From contig NZ_SDSC01000001.1 in assembly GCF_004117835.1 (NCBI RefSeq), positions 62,001 through 126,000 of the forward strand: DNA of 64,000 nucleotides, written 5' to 3'. How positions within the stretch are numbered: position 1 is the first letter of the stretch; every line of letters begins with the position of its first letter. The translations under genes and the position numbers were made by a program. Positions 36,149 through 45,377 of this stretch are shown here, one piece after another. The notes under the pieces were generated by a model. That model was given only the letters and a program-made list of their open reading frames with translations, was not told the origin of the DNA and ran no database searches. The stretch comes from Macrococcus sp. DPC7161. GTDB taxonomy: Bacteria; Bacillota; Bacilli; Staphylococcales; Staphylococcaceae.

Positions 36149-37339
36149 ATGGCGAGAATACTAATAGTTACCCAAAATTTTTATCCAGAAATAGGTTCAG
36201 CTGCAAATAGGATGAAGAACTTATTTTTGCAATTTAAAAAAAATGGGTATGATGTACATGTTTTTACAACTGAACCGTCATATCCTAATAAAAAATTATA
36301 TAAAGATGCTAAATTTTTTAATGAAAAGTTTATTGATGACTTAGAAGGAATTAGTATAACACGTATTAAAATGAGACATGAAAAACACAAAGACTCATTT
36401 AATTCTAGGTTATATTATTATACTGAATTTATGTTAAAGGTCCATTACTTTGTAAAAAAGACAAATCATATATTTGATTATGTATATATTACGAGTCCAA
36501 ATATATTTACTGCTTGGGGTGCATTATTTTTTCAAAAGCATAAGTGTTTTAATACGATTTTAGAAATAAGAGATTTATGGCCTGACAGTGTAGAAGCAAT
36601 AGATAAAGTAAATATATCGTTCTGTTTACCAATTTTAAAGTTGCTAGAAATGAAAATGTATAATAATGCAAATAAAATTGTAGTAAATAATACAAATTTT
36701 ATTTCACATATTCAAAAAATGATGATTAAAAAGAAACCAATCATTTATATTCCAAACGCTGTGAATAAAGAAGAGGTACATTTCCGTACACCATATGATG
36801 AGTTTAGTGTTGTGTATACAGGTAACATAGGACTTGCACAGAATGTCGATCAACTAATAGAAATTGCAGAAAAATTAAATGAAGAAAAAATACATTTTAA
36901 TACGATTATTTATGGCATTAACGCAAAAGTTTTTAGAAAGTATGTCTCAGATCATCAATTAAAATATGTTCATGTACATGACCCTATGACGCGAAATGAA
37001 TGTTTAAATTTTATGAGCAAAAATCATTTATCTTTGTCGATATTAAAAGATACGGAGGTATTTTTAAATGTGATGCCAGGTAAAGTCGTTGATGCAATAT
37101 GTACTCATGTTCCTGTCATTACTAATCTTGGTGGAGATACAAATAAATTGATCAATAATGAGAAAATAGGATTTGCTAAAGAAAGTGCGACAACAGAAGA
37201 ATTAATGGAAGCAATTTTATATTTTAGAAGTAATTCAGAAATATTAAATGAATATAAAGAAAATACAAGACGTGTAAAAAATAGAGACTTTTTATGGGAA
37301 AACAATATTAAAAAATTGATTTCTTTTATTGAAGCATAA
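36149..37339 (+). CDS. GT4 glycosyltransferase, WbuB/CapM-like
   Basis: A 396-aa GT-B enzyme. It has VTQNFYPEIGSAANRM, a typical opening of WbuB/Cap5L/CapM type transferases, the motif LEIRDLWPDSVEAI shared by that group, and the donor region NVMPGKVVDAICTHVPVI. That group commonly transfers N-acetylated amino or deoxyamino sugars in capsule and O-antigen synthesis. The second ATG is chosen because the first touches the AGGAG site. It begins nine bases after the permease gene. Confidence 0.8.
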   Translation: MARILIVTQNFYPEIGSAANRMKNLFLQFKKNGYDVHVFTTEPSYPNKKLYKDAKFFNEKFIDDLEGISITRIKMRHEKHKDSFNSRLYYYTEFMLKVHYFVKKTNHIFDYVYITSPNIFTAWGALFFQKHKCFNTILEIRDLWPDSVEAIDKVNISFCLPILKLLEMKMYNNANKIVVNNTNFISHIQKMMIKKKPIIYIPNAVNKEEVHFRTPYDEFSVVYTGNIGLAQNVDQLIEIAEKLNEEKIHFNTIIYGINAKVFRKYVSDHQLKYVHVHDPMTRNECLNFMSKNHLSLSILKDTEVFLNVMPGKVVDAICTHVPVITNLGGDTNKLINNEKIGFAKESATTEELMEAILYFRSNSEILNEYKENTRRVKNRDFLWENNIKKLISFIEA

Positions 37340-37352
37340 TTTGGAGGTTATT

Positions 37353-38708
37353 ATGAAAAAAGTAACAATGTTTGTTTGGAATCATTTTACAAATGATGCT
37401 CGTGTAAACCGTGAGTGTACATCATTAAGTGATCGATATGATGTTCATTTAATTGCTATCGATGATCCTAAAGATGATCGTGTTCAGAGAGAAGAACAAA
37501 TCAATAACAACTTTAAAGTCTCTAGAGTGAAGCGTTATCCATTTATTATTGAATGTTACCAACATGATAAAAAAAGTTTTATGGTGAAAGTTGGTACAGT
37601 TTCAACAATTATAAGTGTAGGTTTATTTTATTTTAATTGGATGTTATTAATATATTTAGCAAGTTTGATGTTGATGTTATTAGCAGGCATTAAATTTGGC
37701 AAGCTAACAAAATATTTTGTTAATAGTATCATTATTTCACGTATGATTTTTAAAGGATATAAAGATCATGCAGATATATATCATTCGAATGATATTAATA
37801 CATTACCTCAAGGGATTATTTGTTCTAAATTTAGATTAAAACCTAAAAAATTAATTTATGATTCACATGAAGTACAAACTTCTAGAACGGGTTATAATGA
37901 AAAACTGATTAAAGTTATTGAGAAAGTTTTATTATGCTTTGTCGATGAAATGATGGTAGAAAATCATACAAGAGCTAAACACAATGAAAAACTTTATGGG
38001 TTTTATCCCAAAACATTGTATAACTACTCAGAAAAATTTGAGATAGAAGAAAAAAAAGACATAGATTTACATCAATTATTAAAAATAGATAAAAATGAAA
38101 AAATATTATTATATCAAGGTGGACTACAAGCAGGTAGAGGATTGGAATTGTTGATTGAAGCGATGCCTAAAATAAAAGAAGGTACATTAGTGTTTTTAGG
38201 AAATGGAAAGTTAGAGAAAAAACTGAAGTCTTTAGCAGAAAATAGTCCGGCAAAAGAAAGAATTAAATTTGTAAACAAAGTTCATTTTACTGAATTACCA
38301 TCATATACTAAAAATGCTTATTTAGGATTCCAAGTGCTTCAAAACGTATGTTTTAATCATTATTCAGCAAGTTCAAATAAATTATTTGAATATATAATGG
38401 CACATGTTCCAGTTATAAGTTGTAATTTCCCAGAGATAAAGAATGTCGTTGAACAAGGTGTAGGTATTGCTATTGATAGTCATGATGTAGATTCAATTGC
38501 AGATGCTACAAATTATTTAATTGAACACCCTGAAATAAGAACTTTATATAGTGAAAATTGTAAAATGGTTAAATTAAAATACAACTGGGATATTGAACAG
38601 AAAAAACTTATGCAATATTATGAAAACCTTGAAAATGAAACCTCTACGCATATGCATTTAAATTTTGATCATATAAAAGGTGAGGATTTTATTTATGCAG
38701 AAAGTTAA
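37353..38708 (+). CDS. GT4-like glycosyltransferase with membrane hairpin
   Basis: A 451-aa glycosyltransferase with an unusual insertion: between the N-terminal Rossmann part (FVWNHFTNDARVNRECTSL) and the rest lies a hydrophobic stretch at about 85-112 (VSTIISVGLFYFNWMLLIYL) long enough for a membrane hairpin. The acceptor side has YDSHEV, the donor side YQGGLQAGRGLELL, FLGNG and SSNKLFEYIMAHVPVI, typical of GT4. GGAGG lies before the ATG; an upstream TTG is not used. Its last 14 bases overlap the next gene. Substrate unknown. Confidence 0.78.
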   Translation: MKKVTMFVWNHFTNDARVNRECTSLSDRYDVHLIAIDDPKDDRVQREEQINNNFKVSRVKRYPFIIECYQHDKKSFMVKVGTVSTIISVGLFYFNWMLLIYLASLMLMLLAGIKFGKLTKYFVNSIIISRMIFKGYKDHADIYHSNDINTLPQGIICSKFRLKPKKLIYDSHEVQTSRTGYNEKLIKVIEKVLLCFVDEMMVENHTRAKHNEKLYGFYPKTLYNYSEKFEIEEKKDIDLHQLLKIDKNEKILLYQGGLQAGRGLELLIEAMPKIKEGTLVFLGNGKLEKKLKSLAENSPAKERIKFVNKVHFTELPSYTKNAYLGFQVLQNVCFNHYSASSNKLFEYIMAHVPVISCNFPEIKNVVEQGVGIAIDSHDVDSIADATNYLIEHPEIRTLYSENCKMVKLKYNWDIEQKKLMQYYENLENETSTHMHLNFDHIKGEDFIYAES

Positions 38709-39603
38709 TGTTAGTCATGTAAGTAAAGTTTATGATTTGAATCATAAAAAATCAGATAAATTAAAATCATTGTTTTCTTTCAAAAATGGCAATAATAAAA
38801 AACCATACTATGCTTTAAGAGATATTAGTTTTTCAGTAAATGCTGGAGAAAGTGTAGGCATAATTGGTCTAAATGGCTCTGGAAAATCTACATTATCTAA
38901 TTTGTTAGCTGAAGTTACTCAGCCAACAACTGGAACTATTAAAATTGATGGTAGAAGTTCACTTATAGCCATTTCGGCAGGTTTAAATAATGAGTTTACA
39001 GGTGAGGAAAACATTAGAATGAAATGTTTGATGCACGGTATGAGTGAAAAAGAAATTAATGAAAAATTTGATGAAATTGTAAGTTTTTCTGAACTAGGTG
39101 AGTTTATCAAGCAACCTATAAAATCTTATTCTAGTGGTATGCGTTCAAGATTAGGATTTGCAATTGCTATTAATACAAATCCTGATGTACTAATTGTAGA
39201 TGAAGCACTATCAGTAGGTGATGAAACATTTTCAAATAAATGTATTGAAAAAATGAAAGACTTTCAAAAAAGTGGAAAAACTATATTTTTTGTATCTCAT
39301 TCTGCAGGTCAAATAAGAAAAATGTGTGATAAAGCATTATGGATACATTTCGGTGAAGTAAGAGAGTATGGAGAATGTAACAAAGTAGTTGATCACTATG
39401 TGCATCATATAAATCAATATAAAAAGTTAACAAAAGTAGAGCAAATTCAATATAAAAAAGATATGCATAACAAACAAAGGGAAGAAAGTAATCATAATGT
39501 AGTTGAAACTGAGGAAAAACAATTTGAGATTAAAAACTTAGGCATTCTGATTGGATGCACATTATTTTTCTTGATTTCAACTTGGTTACAAATAACTCAT
39601 TAA
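38695..39603 (+). CDS. Second TarH-like ABC ATPase with C-terminal membrane helix
   Basis: A 302-aa ATPase pairing with the permease at 35330. Walker A GLNGSGKST (about 58-66), signature YSSGMRSRLGFA, Walker B DVLIVDEAL, H-loop FFVSHS. Unlike TarH (18702), it carries a charged linker and a hydrophobic C-terminal segment (about 280-300, LGILIGCTLFFLISTWLQIT), so it is itself membrane-tethered, as is B. subtilis TagH with its longer tail. AAGGTGAGG lies nine bases before the ATG, inside the previous gene. Confidence 0.87.
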   Translation: MQKVNVSHVSKVYDLNHKKSDKLKSLFSFKNGNNKKPYYALRDISFSVNAGESVGIIGLNGSGKSTLSNLLAEVTQPTTGTIKIDGRSSLIAISAGLNNEFTGEENIRMKCLMHGMSEKEINEKFDEIVSFSELGEFIKQPIKSYSSGMRSRLGFAIAINTNPDVLIVDEALSVGDETFSNKCIEKMKDFQKSGKTIFFVSHSAGQIRKMCDKALWIHFGEVREYGECNKVVDHYVHHINQYKKLTKVEQIQYKKDMHNKQREESNHNVVETEEKQFEIKNLGILIGCTLFFLISTWLQITH

Positions 39604-39619
39604 TTTTGGAGGAACTATA

Positions 39620-40777
39620 GTGAATAATAAATTTTTAATAGTATGCAATGCTTATCCATCAAAAGAAGCGATATATAGAAACGGATTTATTCATCGTAGA
39701 GTAAAAGCATATCAAAAAAAAGGGTATGAAATCGATGTCTTTTATTTACACTTAAATGCTACTCAACAAGAAGTATACAAGTATGATGGGGTAAATGTTA
39801 CTTTTGGAAATGAAATACATTATCAAAAATTTTTAAATGAGAATAAACAAGTTTATAAAACATTTTTAATACATTTTATCAATCCACAAATGTATTATCC
39901 GATTATTGAAACTATTTCTTCACCAAAAATTGTTGTATGGATTCATGGTTTTGAGGCAGAGGCTTGGCATAGAAGATGGTTTAATTTCTTATCAAGTACA
40001 TTTGAACTTAATCAAATTATTGAAAAAGCAAATGACTATTATCCGAATCAGTTAGAATTTATGAACCAGTTATATAAAGAAACACAATATGATATCACTT
40101 TTATCCATGTTTCAAAATGGTTTAAAACACATATTGCAGATGTAGATGCTAAGTTTTCCCCTTTGAACTATGAAATTATTCCAAACATCGTAGATGATTC
40201 AGTTTTTAATTATGTGCCTAAAGAAAGAAAAGGAAAATTAAAGATATTATCTATACGTCCATTTGCATCTTATAAATATGCTAATGATCAAACAGCAGAT
40301 GCTATTCATATACTTTCAAAGAAACCTTTTTTTAATGATATTGAATTTCATATCTATGGAGAAGGTAAGTTATATCCTAAAATTACTGAATCATTACATC
40401 AATATGAGAATGTATTTCTACATAATACATTTTTGGAACAAAAAGAAATAGCAAATATTCATAAAAAATTTGATGTCTTTCTTTGTCCAACGCGTCTAGA
40501 CTCACAAGGTGTATCTATGTGTGAAGCGATGAGTAGTGGTCTTGTTGTTATTTCATCAAATACTACAGCAATTCCTGAGTTTGTAACACATAATGAAACA
40601 GGATTGTTGGCAGATAAAGAATCACCGGAATCCATTGCATATCAAATTGAAAGAATTTACTTTAATGAGCTGTTGTTTAATAAAATTTCAAATCAAGCTG
40701 CGGTTTCTATAAGAGAAATTGCGAGTGAATCTGTTGTTATTGATAAAGAAATGAAGGTGATTTTAAGTGAACGATAA
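39620..40777 (+). CDS. GT4 glycosyltransferase
   Basis: A 385-aa GT-B protein. It opens with IVCNAYPSKEAIYRNGFIHRRVKAYQ, typical of GT4 capsule enzymes, has WIHGFEAEAWHRRWF in the acceptor half, and IRPFASYKYANDQ, IYGEG and CEAMSSGLVVIS in the donor half. It begins at a GTG with GGAGG upstream. Its last 11 bases overlap the next gene. Sugar specificity is not predictable. Confidence 0.8.
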   Translation: MNNKFLIVCNAYPSKEAIYRNGFIHRRVKAYQKKGYEIDVFYLHLNATQQEVYKYDGVNVTFGNEIHYQKFLNENKQVYKTFLIHFINPQMYYPIIETISSPKIVVWIHGFEAEAWHRRWFNFLSSTFELNQIIEKANDYYPNQLEFMNQLYKETQYDITFIHVSKWFKTHIADVDAKFSPLNYEIIPNIVDDSVFNYVPKERKGKLKILSIRPFASYKYANDQTADAIHILSKKPFFNDIEFHIYGEGKLYPKITESLHQYENVFLHNTFLEQKEIANIHKKFDVFLCPTRLDSQGVSMCEAMSSGLVVISSNTTAIPEFVTHNETGLLADKESPESIAYQIERIYFNELLFNKISNQAAVSIREIASESVVIDKEMKVILSER

Positions 40778-41153
40778 TATTAATTGGAAAGAAAGATATA
40801 TTGAATTAGAAGATCAAATGCTTGATATGATGAAAATGATTCAAAAGTTGATGGAAGAAGAAAAGAATCATCAGACAGCTCAAATAAATCGTGTAGAAGT
40901 TAATCAAATTGAAGACAATTTAGAAGTTATTGCAATTTCAAAAGGGAATAACCCATTGTTTTTGTTTGAAGTATTAAATAAAAAAGATCGTATATTACAT
41001 AGAAAGTATACGAAACACAAAAATTCATTAAAATTAAACATGCTATTATTCAAGGAGCCTATAAAAGTAAAAATTAGTATAAAAAATGAACGAAATGATC
41101 AATATGTCCATTTTTATGAAACAAAGCTTTTAAATGAGGAGAGTGCAATTTAA
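40767..41153 (+). CDS. Small coiled-coil protein of the glycopolymer operon
   Basis: A 128-aa protein that I do not recognise. Residues about 5-40 form a strongly predicted coiled coil (ELEDQMLDMMKMIQKLMEEE); the rest looks like a small beta domain (VIAISKGNNPLFLFEVLN, then VKISIKN). No signal or membrane segment. It starts at a GTG with AAGGTGA six bases upstream, inside the end of the previous gene, and its stop overlaps the next ATG (TAATG), so all three are translationally coupled. The next protein ends in a coiled coil too, which suggests the two bind each other. Confidence 0.7.
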   Translation: MNDNINWKERYIELEDQMLDMMKMIQKLMEEEKNHQTAQINRVEVNQIEDNLEVIAISKGNNPLFLFEVLNKKDRILHRKYTKHKNSLKLNMLLFKEPIKVKISIKNERNDQYVHFYETKLLNEESAI

Positions 41154-42793
41154 TGTCAAAGCAACGCATATTAGTATCTGGATATATTAATACAAATGTA
41201 CTCGATGGTTCAGCAATATTTATTTCTAGTTTGACCCAAGTCCTTGCAATGCATCCTAATGCAACAATTGATTTATTATTAGCGGTTCCATACGAAAGAG
41301 ATATTGTATTAGGTGATTTAATTAAGTTAGATAATGTAAATATTATTGATCCATTTGTGGATGAAAGATTTACTTCGTTTTCATTTTTAGATAAAAATAA
41401 ATTGACAAAACAACAATATGCAGAATTAATTTTACATTCTAATGAGTTAGAAAAATATGATGCTATTTTTATTCGCTCTTTAGAAGTAGTGGATGCTATG
41501 TTGCAAAAATCGCAAGCTATTGCTTCAAAGTTATATGCATACATTACAGGTATCACATCTGATCAACAACTATTAAGTGAACAAGAAATAGAATTATTAA
41601 GCAATGTTACAAATAATAGTGGTTATTTATTATGTCAGACCTTAGAAATGAAAAATCATATATTAAAACAAACGAATATAGACTCAAATCATATTATTGA
41701 TTTGAATCCAATGATTCCAAATCAAACATTGTCTTTCAATGATTTATTTAAGGAAAAAAAGGCATATGATACGTTTTGTTATACAGGTAAATTTGCATAT
41801 GAGTGGAATATCATTGAAATGATTACTCAATTTAGAGAAGTGGTTGAGAAGCATCCAAATGCAAAATTGTATATTGCAGGAGATCAATTCAAAAACACTG
41901 ATAAAAATGAAATGTTTGTAGCAAATGCCAAGTATTTAATAGAGCATAGTAAAAATGTCTATTGGCTAGGTGGTTTACCAAGACAAGATACTTTAAATTT
42001 GATTCGTCAATGTGATATTGGACTTACATATCGACATGAAGATTTAAGTGATTCATTAGAGTTATCTACAAAGTTGTTGGAATACTGTAGTCTTGGGGTA
42101 CCACCAATTTTAAATAGGACTGAAATGCATGAAAGAATTTTTGGTAAAGATTATCCTTATTTTGCGAATGACGATGCATCATTTTACAATGTACTCAATT
42201 TAATTATTGAATCACCTCAACAATATCAAGAAATTGCAGAAAAAGTATTTAAAATTGCAGGACAATATTCATTTAATGCTACATTTATTAGATTAATGCC
42301 ATTTATAAATAAAAATAATGACAATCATAGTGATATTTATAATTTGATATCAAAAGCAGATAATACTCAACCATTAATTTATGATGAAAATCAACAAATA
42401 TATGCACTATTAATAAACGAAAATTATTTAATGAATTTAAAAGAAATAACTCAAGTACATGATATTCAAAATGTTAATGTTATTGGTGATCATGCAATAA
42501 TCACTGTCTCAAATAATAATTCTATGAAAATGAATGTTTTAGATGTTGTATACAAAATTGAACAACAAAAGAAAATTACATATAAAGAGGATCCAAAACA
42601 ATTTTCATTAGATAAAGTACAACGACAATTTAATAAAGTTGATATTAATGTAGAGAAGTTAGTTAAAGAAAATCAAAGGTTAAGAAAAGATGTTAAAAGG
42701 CTAAGAGAGAAATACAATAATTTATCCAATTCAAAATTAGGTGCTTTACAAAAAAAATATTGGTTACATAAAAAAAATAAATCATTTCAATAA
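41153..42793 (+). CDS. GT-B glycosyltransferase-like protein with C-terminal coiled coil
   Basis: A 546-aa protein. Residues 1-390 follow a GT4 fold: VSGYINTNVLDGSAIFISSL at the start, then FCYTGKFAYEWNIIEMI, YIAGDQ, WLGGLPRQD and a donor-site LSTKLLEYCSLGVPPI; the usual E(x)7E is only partly kept (ELSTKLLEY). Residues 400-490 are a small mixed domain and 495-540 a basic coiled coil (VEKLVKENQRLRKDVKRL). It starts one base inside the previous gene. It may be an active transferase or a GT-like scaffold. Confidence 0.72.
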   Translation: MSKQRILVSGYINTNVLDGSAIFISSLTQVLAMHPNATIDLLLAVPYERDIVLGDLIKLDNVNIIDPFVDERFTSFSFLDKNKLTKQQYAELILHSNELEKYDAIFIRSLEVVDAMLQKSQAIASKLYAYITGITSDQQLLSEQEIELLSNVTNNSGYLLCQTLEMKNHILKQTNIDSNHIIDLNPMIPNQTLSFNDLFKEKKAYDTFCYTGKFAYEWNIIEMITQFREVVEKHPNAKLYIAGDQFKNTDKNEMFVANAKYLIEHSKNVYWLGGLPRQDTLNLIRQCDIGLTYRHEDLSDSLELSTKLLEYCSLGVPPILNRTEMHERIFGKDYPYFANDDASFYNVLNLIIESPQQYQEIAEKVFKIAGQYSFNATFIRLMPFINKNNDNHSDIYNLISKADNTQPLIYDENQQIYALLINENYLMNLKEITQVHDIQNVNVIGDHAIITVSNNNSMKMNVLDVVYKIEQQKKITYKEDPKQFSLDKVQRQFNKVDINVEKLVKENQRLRKDVKRLREKYNNLSNSKLGALQKKYWLHKKNKSFQ

Positions 42794-42807
42794 AAAGGAG
42801 TTTGATG

Positions 42808-43752
42808 ATGTATAAAGTTAATCCAATTAGTATAAATACTAATGGTATTAATCATAAAAATTTAGTGATTATTGATGAATTCGAAAATAAAGTTGTTGAA
42901 ACATACTGTATTACCGGAGAGGAAGAATATGTTGGTATTCGATTAGAACATTTAAATCCATGTCATCAGTATAGTTATAGTTTCTTAAATGTAGATGATA
43001 GCATTTATAATGAACAAATAAAAAGGTGTAAAATTATTCCTGAACGATATGAAAGTAAAATTGATATACCTTATGTTTATTATGCAAGTGAAAATAGCAA
43101 AAAACTGTTTGTTATATTTTCTAGTGCTATTGAAGCAAATAAATATAATTATTTAAATCAATTTAAACAAAAAGATGTCCATCAATTGTATTTAGCAGAT
43201 GATAATATTGATGGACAGGATACTTCATGTGCTTATTATCTTGGAAATGGAAATTTACAATATGAGCAAAAAGTATATAAATTAATAGAAAAAGTTAGAA
43301 AAGAAAATCAAATTGATCAAAAAGACGTTGTTCTATTTGGTTCAAGTAAAGGTGGCTTTGCGTCACTATATTATACATTTAAATATGGCTATGGCAGTGC
43401 TATACTTGGCTCGCCAACAGTATATTTAGGTAAGATGCATAAAGATAATGAACGCGGAAAAAAAATCATACAACATATCATGGGTGATTTTGAAGCTAGT
43501 TCTATAAATCAATTGGACAAATTAATCATTAATGCATTAAAGGACAGCACACATCAACCACATTTGTTTTATCATGTTGGTGAAAAAGAACCAAGATATA
43601 CAAGACATGCAGTTCATTTATTAAAGTTAATAGATGAAACAAAAAAAGCAACATATGAATTAGATCTAGGACCTTATAGTAATCATAATGATGTTGTACA
43701 TTATTTTCCCCAATATGCTCAAAAAGCAATTAATTGTATTTTGAATTCATAG
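42808..43752 (+). CDS. Alpha/beta-hydrolase-fold protein, XcbB/Asp2-like
   Basis: A 314-aa cytoplasmic protein. The N-terminal 90 residues look like a beta sandwich; from about 95 an alpha/beta-hydrolase core follows, with the nucleophile elbow FGSSKGGF (Ser180) and a late DVVH (Asp295, His298) suitable for a catalytic triad. The SSKGG form is known to me from capsule proteins such as XcbB/CpsF and, less closely, from Asp2 of accessory Sec systems, an acyltransferase. An acyl-transfer or deacylation role on the polymer is inferred. Two tandem ATGs follow AAGGAG; the second is used here for spacing. Confidence 0.68.
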   Translation: MYKVNPISINTNGINHKNLVIIDEFENKVVETYCITGEEEYVGIRLEHLNPCHQYSYSFLNVDDSIYNEQIKRCKIIPERYESKIDIPYVYYASENSKKLFVIFSSAIEANKYNYLNQFKQKDVHQLYLADDNIDGQDTSCAYYLGNGNLQYEQKVYKLIEKVRKENQIDQKDVVLFGSSKGGFASLYYTFKYGYGSAILGSPTVYLGKMHKDNERGKKIIQHIMGDFEASSINQLDKLIINALKDSTHQPHLFYHVGEKEPRYTRHAVHLLKLIDETKKATYELDLGPYSNHNDVVHYFPQYAQKAINCILNS

Positions 43753-43772
43753 TTTGATTTGAAAGGAACTTT

Positions 43773-44837
43773 ATGAAAATAAAAAAAAATGTTTTAAGTT
43801 TATGTATATGCTTAACTCTATTATCTGGATGTCAACAAACACAATCGGCATATAATGAAAAAGAACGACCTGTTGCTGGTACTCTTTCTTTAAATGCATC
43901 TGAAAAAACAAAAAAGATTAAGGATTTATTAGAAAAGAATCACTTTAACGGGTCAATATATATTAAAAAGAATAACAAAATTTATACCGGCGCTTTCGGA
44001 GTCAAATCTTTAAATTCAAATGATAAAAATACAATCAATTCAATGTTTTTAGTTGGTTCAGCTAATAAATTCGTGACTGCTATGCTTATTAAGCAACTTG
44101 AAAAAGAGAAATTATTGAATGTTAATGATAAAGTTGTTCAATATATACCTAATTTTCCTAACAAGAACTCAACAATTTTAGATTTAATTTTGCATAAAAG
44201 CGGTTTGAAAGATTATAAACCAGTAAAGGGAAATTCTTCATTAATTGATTCTATTCAACAAATTAATAAAGATGGTTTGAGTTCACAATGGATTAATCAG
44301 TATCACTATAATGATGCAAATTATATTGTACTTGCAAAGATTGTTGAAATAGTTACCAATCAATCATATGAAAAAAGTTTAGCAAAGTATATTTTAATCC
44401 CAAATAAATTAAAACATACCGCAACTAGCAATAATAAGGTTTTAAATAAATACTTTACTCAAGGAATGGAATATAAAGATGAAAAATTTGTTTCAGTAAA
44501 GCCGATTCAAGTTAGTGCATATTATGGTGCTGGTAATTTATATATGAGTGCAAGGGATTTTGGCGAATTAGCAAGTAAATTTGCAGAAAATAAACTTTTT
44601 GATAAAACAACTACACAAAATATGACATCTTATAGATTTATCAATCAAAAGTATCGATACGGGTTCCATATTATGAATGGATTTTATAGATCAAGAGGAT
44701 ACTTCTTTGGCCAAGATATGCTCACTTGGTTTAATAAGGACTATACAATTGTACTAGCAACAAATAAAGTAGGATCTATAAAAGATAAAAGTAATGAGAA
44801 CTTGATGAAGACTGTTCATGAGATATTAATGAAATAG
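43773..44837 (+). CDS. FmtA-like serine esterase, lipoprotein
   Basis: A 354-aa paralogue of the protein at 32546. It has a lipoprotein signal peptide with lipobox LLSGC (Cys20 as lipid site), then the SxxK motif VGSANK (Ser96, Lys99), LHKSGL, YNDANY, YGAGNLYMS and RYGFH. It is shorter than FmtA and anchored by lipid rather than a helix. As last gene of the nine-gene exporter operon, it may edit D-alanine or another ester on the exported polymer; this is inferred from the known activity of FmtA. AAAGGAAC lies before the ATG. Confidence 0.8.
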   Translation: MKIKKNVLSLCICLTLLSGCQQTQSAYNEKERPVAGTLSLNASEKTKKIKDLLEKNHFNGSIYIKKNNKIYTGAFGVKSLNSNDKNTINSMFLVGSANKFVTAMLIKQLEKEKLLNVNDKVVQYIPNFPNKNSTILDLILHKSGLKDYKPVKGNSSLIDSIQQINKDGLSSQWINQYHYNDANYIVLAKIVEIVTNQSYEKSLAKYILIPNKLKHTATSNNKVLNKYFTQGMEYKDEKFVSVKPIQVSAYYGAGNLYMSARDFGELASKFAENKLFDKTTTQNMTSYRFINQKYRYGFHIMNGFYRSRGYFFGQDMLTWFNKDYTIVLATNKVGSIKDKSNENLMKTVHEILMK

Positions 44838-44845
44838 AAAAAATG

Positions 44846-44890
44846 CTAAGTACTATTGTTCAAAAACATTAGTACTTAGTTTTATTTTTT
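44846..44890 (+). terminator. Terminator of the nine-gene glycopolymer operon
   Basis: Stem CTAAGTACTA / TAGTACTTAG, loop of about 13, T-run after. Confidence 0.85.
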
Positions 44891-45377
44891 TAAAACCAGT
44901 TTGTCTGTTTAAATGGTTAAACCCAATATTTATTGGTATAAATAAGAAAAAAATAAATAAGTATTTGAATTTATCATTTAATTGTAATAAAAATCCCTAT
45001 TCAATATGATAAAATAAAAGCAATATCAACAATAAACAATAATTGTTAAAAATTGATGAAGGAAAATCTAAGATAGAACTACAAATTACTCATGGATTAC
45101 GGGAGTGATAAAGTAAGAATAGAAATTTCATGGAATGATGACAAACTTGTTCATCTTAACTACTAGAGTAATTACATATTTCGTTTTAAAACTAACCAAT
45201 TAAAAAAATTAATATAGCTTATATTAATTTTATTTAAAATAATTGATTAGAAAGAGTTTACTGTTAAAAAAAATTAATAGTAGGTTCAAAAAATCTAAGT
45301 TAATAGGTAGTGTATTTTTCACTTATGAAATAATTTAGAGTAATATTTCATTTAACAATAAAAAAGAGGTTGTCATT
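44891..45377. other. Long non-coding gap before the capD-like gene
   Basis: Nearly 490 bases of A/T-rich DNA without a supported gene. It has two notable inverted repeats: TTAATATA/TATATTAA at 45209-45227 and TGAAATA/TATTTCA near 45325-45349, the second 30 bases before the ribosome site. A short open stretch near 45056-45110 hits two stops and resembles nothing I know. Confidence 0.45.

Noticed and set aside
36230-42790. Runs of seven or eight A in several glycosyltransferase genes as phase-variation tracts.
   Set aside because: Such runs are expected at this A+T content, all frames are intact, and none sits near a start codon in a way that suggests switching.
41153-43752. Accessory Sec (Asp1-Asp2-Asp3) system.
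   Set aside because: The trio is only similar in plan; SecA2, SecY2, GtfA/GtfB and a serine-rich substrate are all missing, so the name is not applied.
45056-45190. Remnant of a gene in the gap before the capD-like gene.
   Set aside because: Short translated pieces are broken by stops and match nothing I know; evidence too weak.
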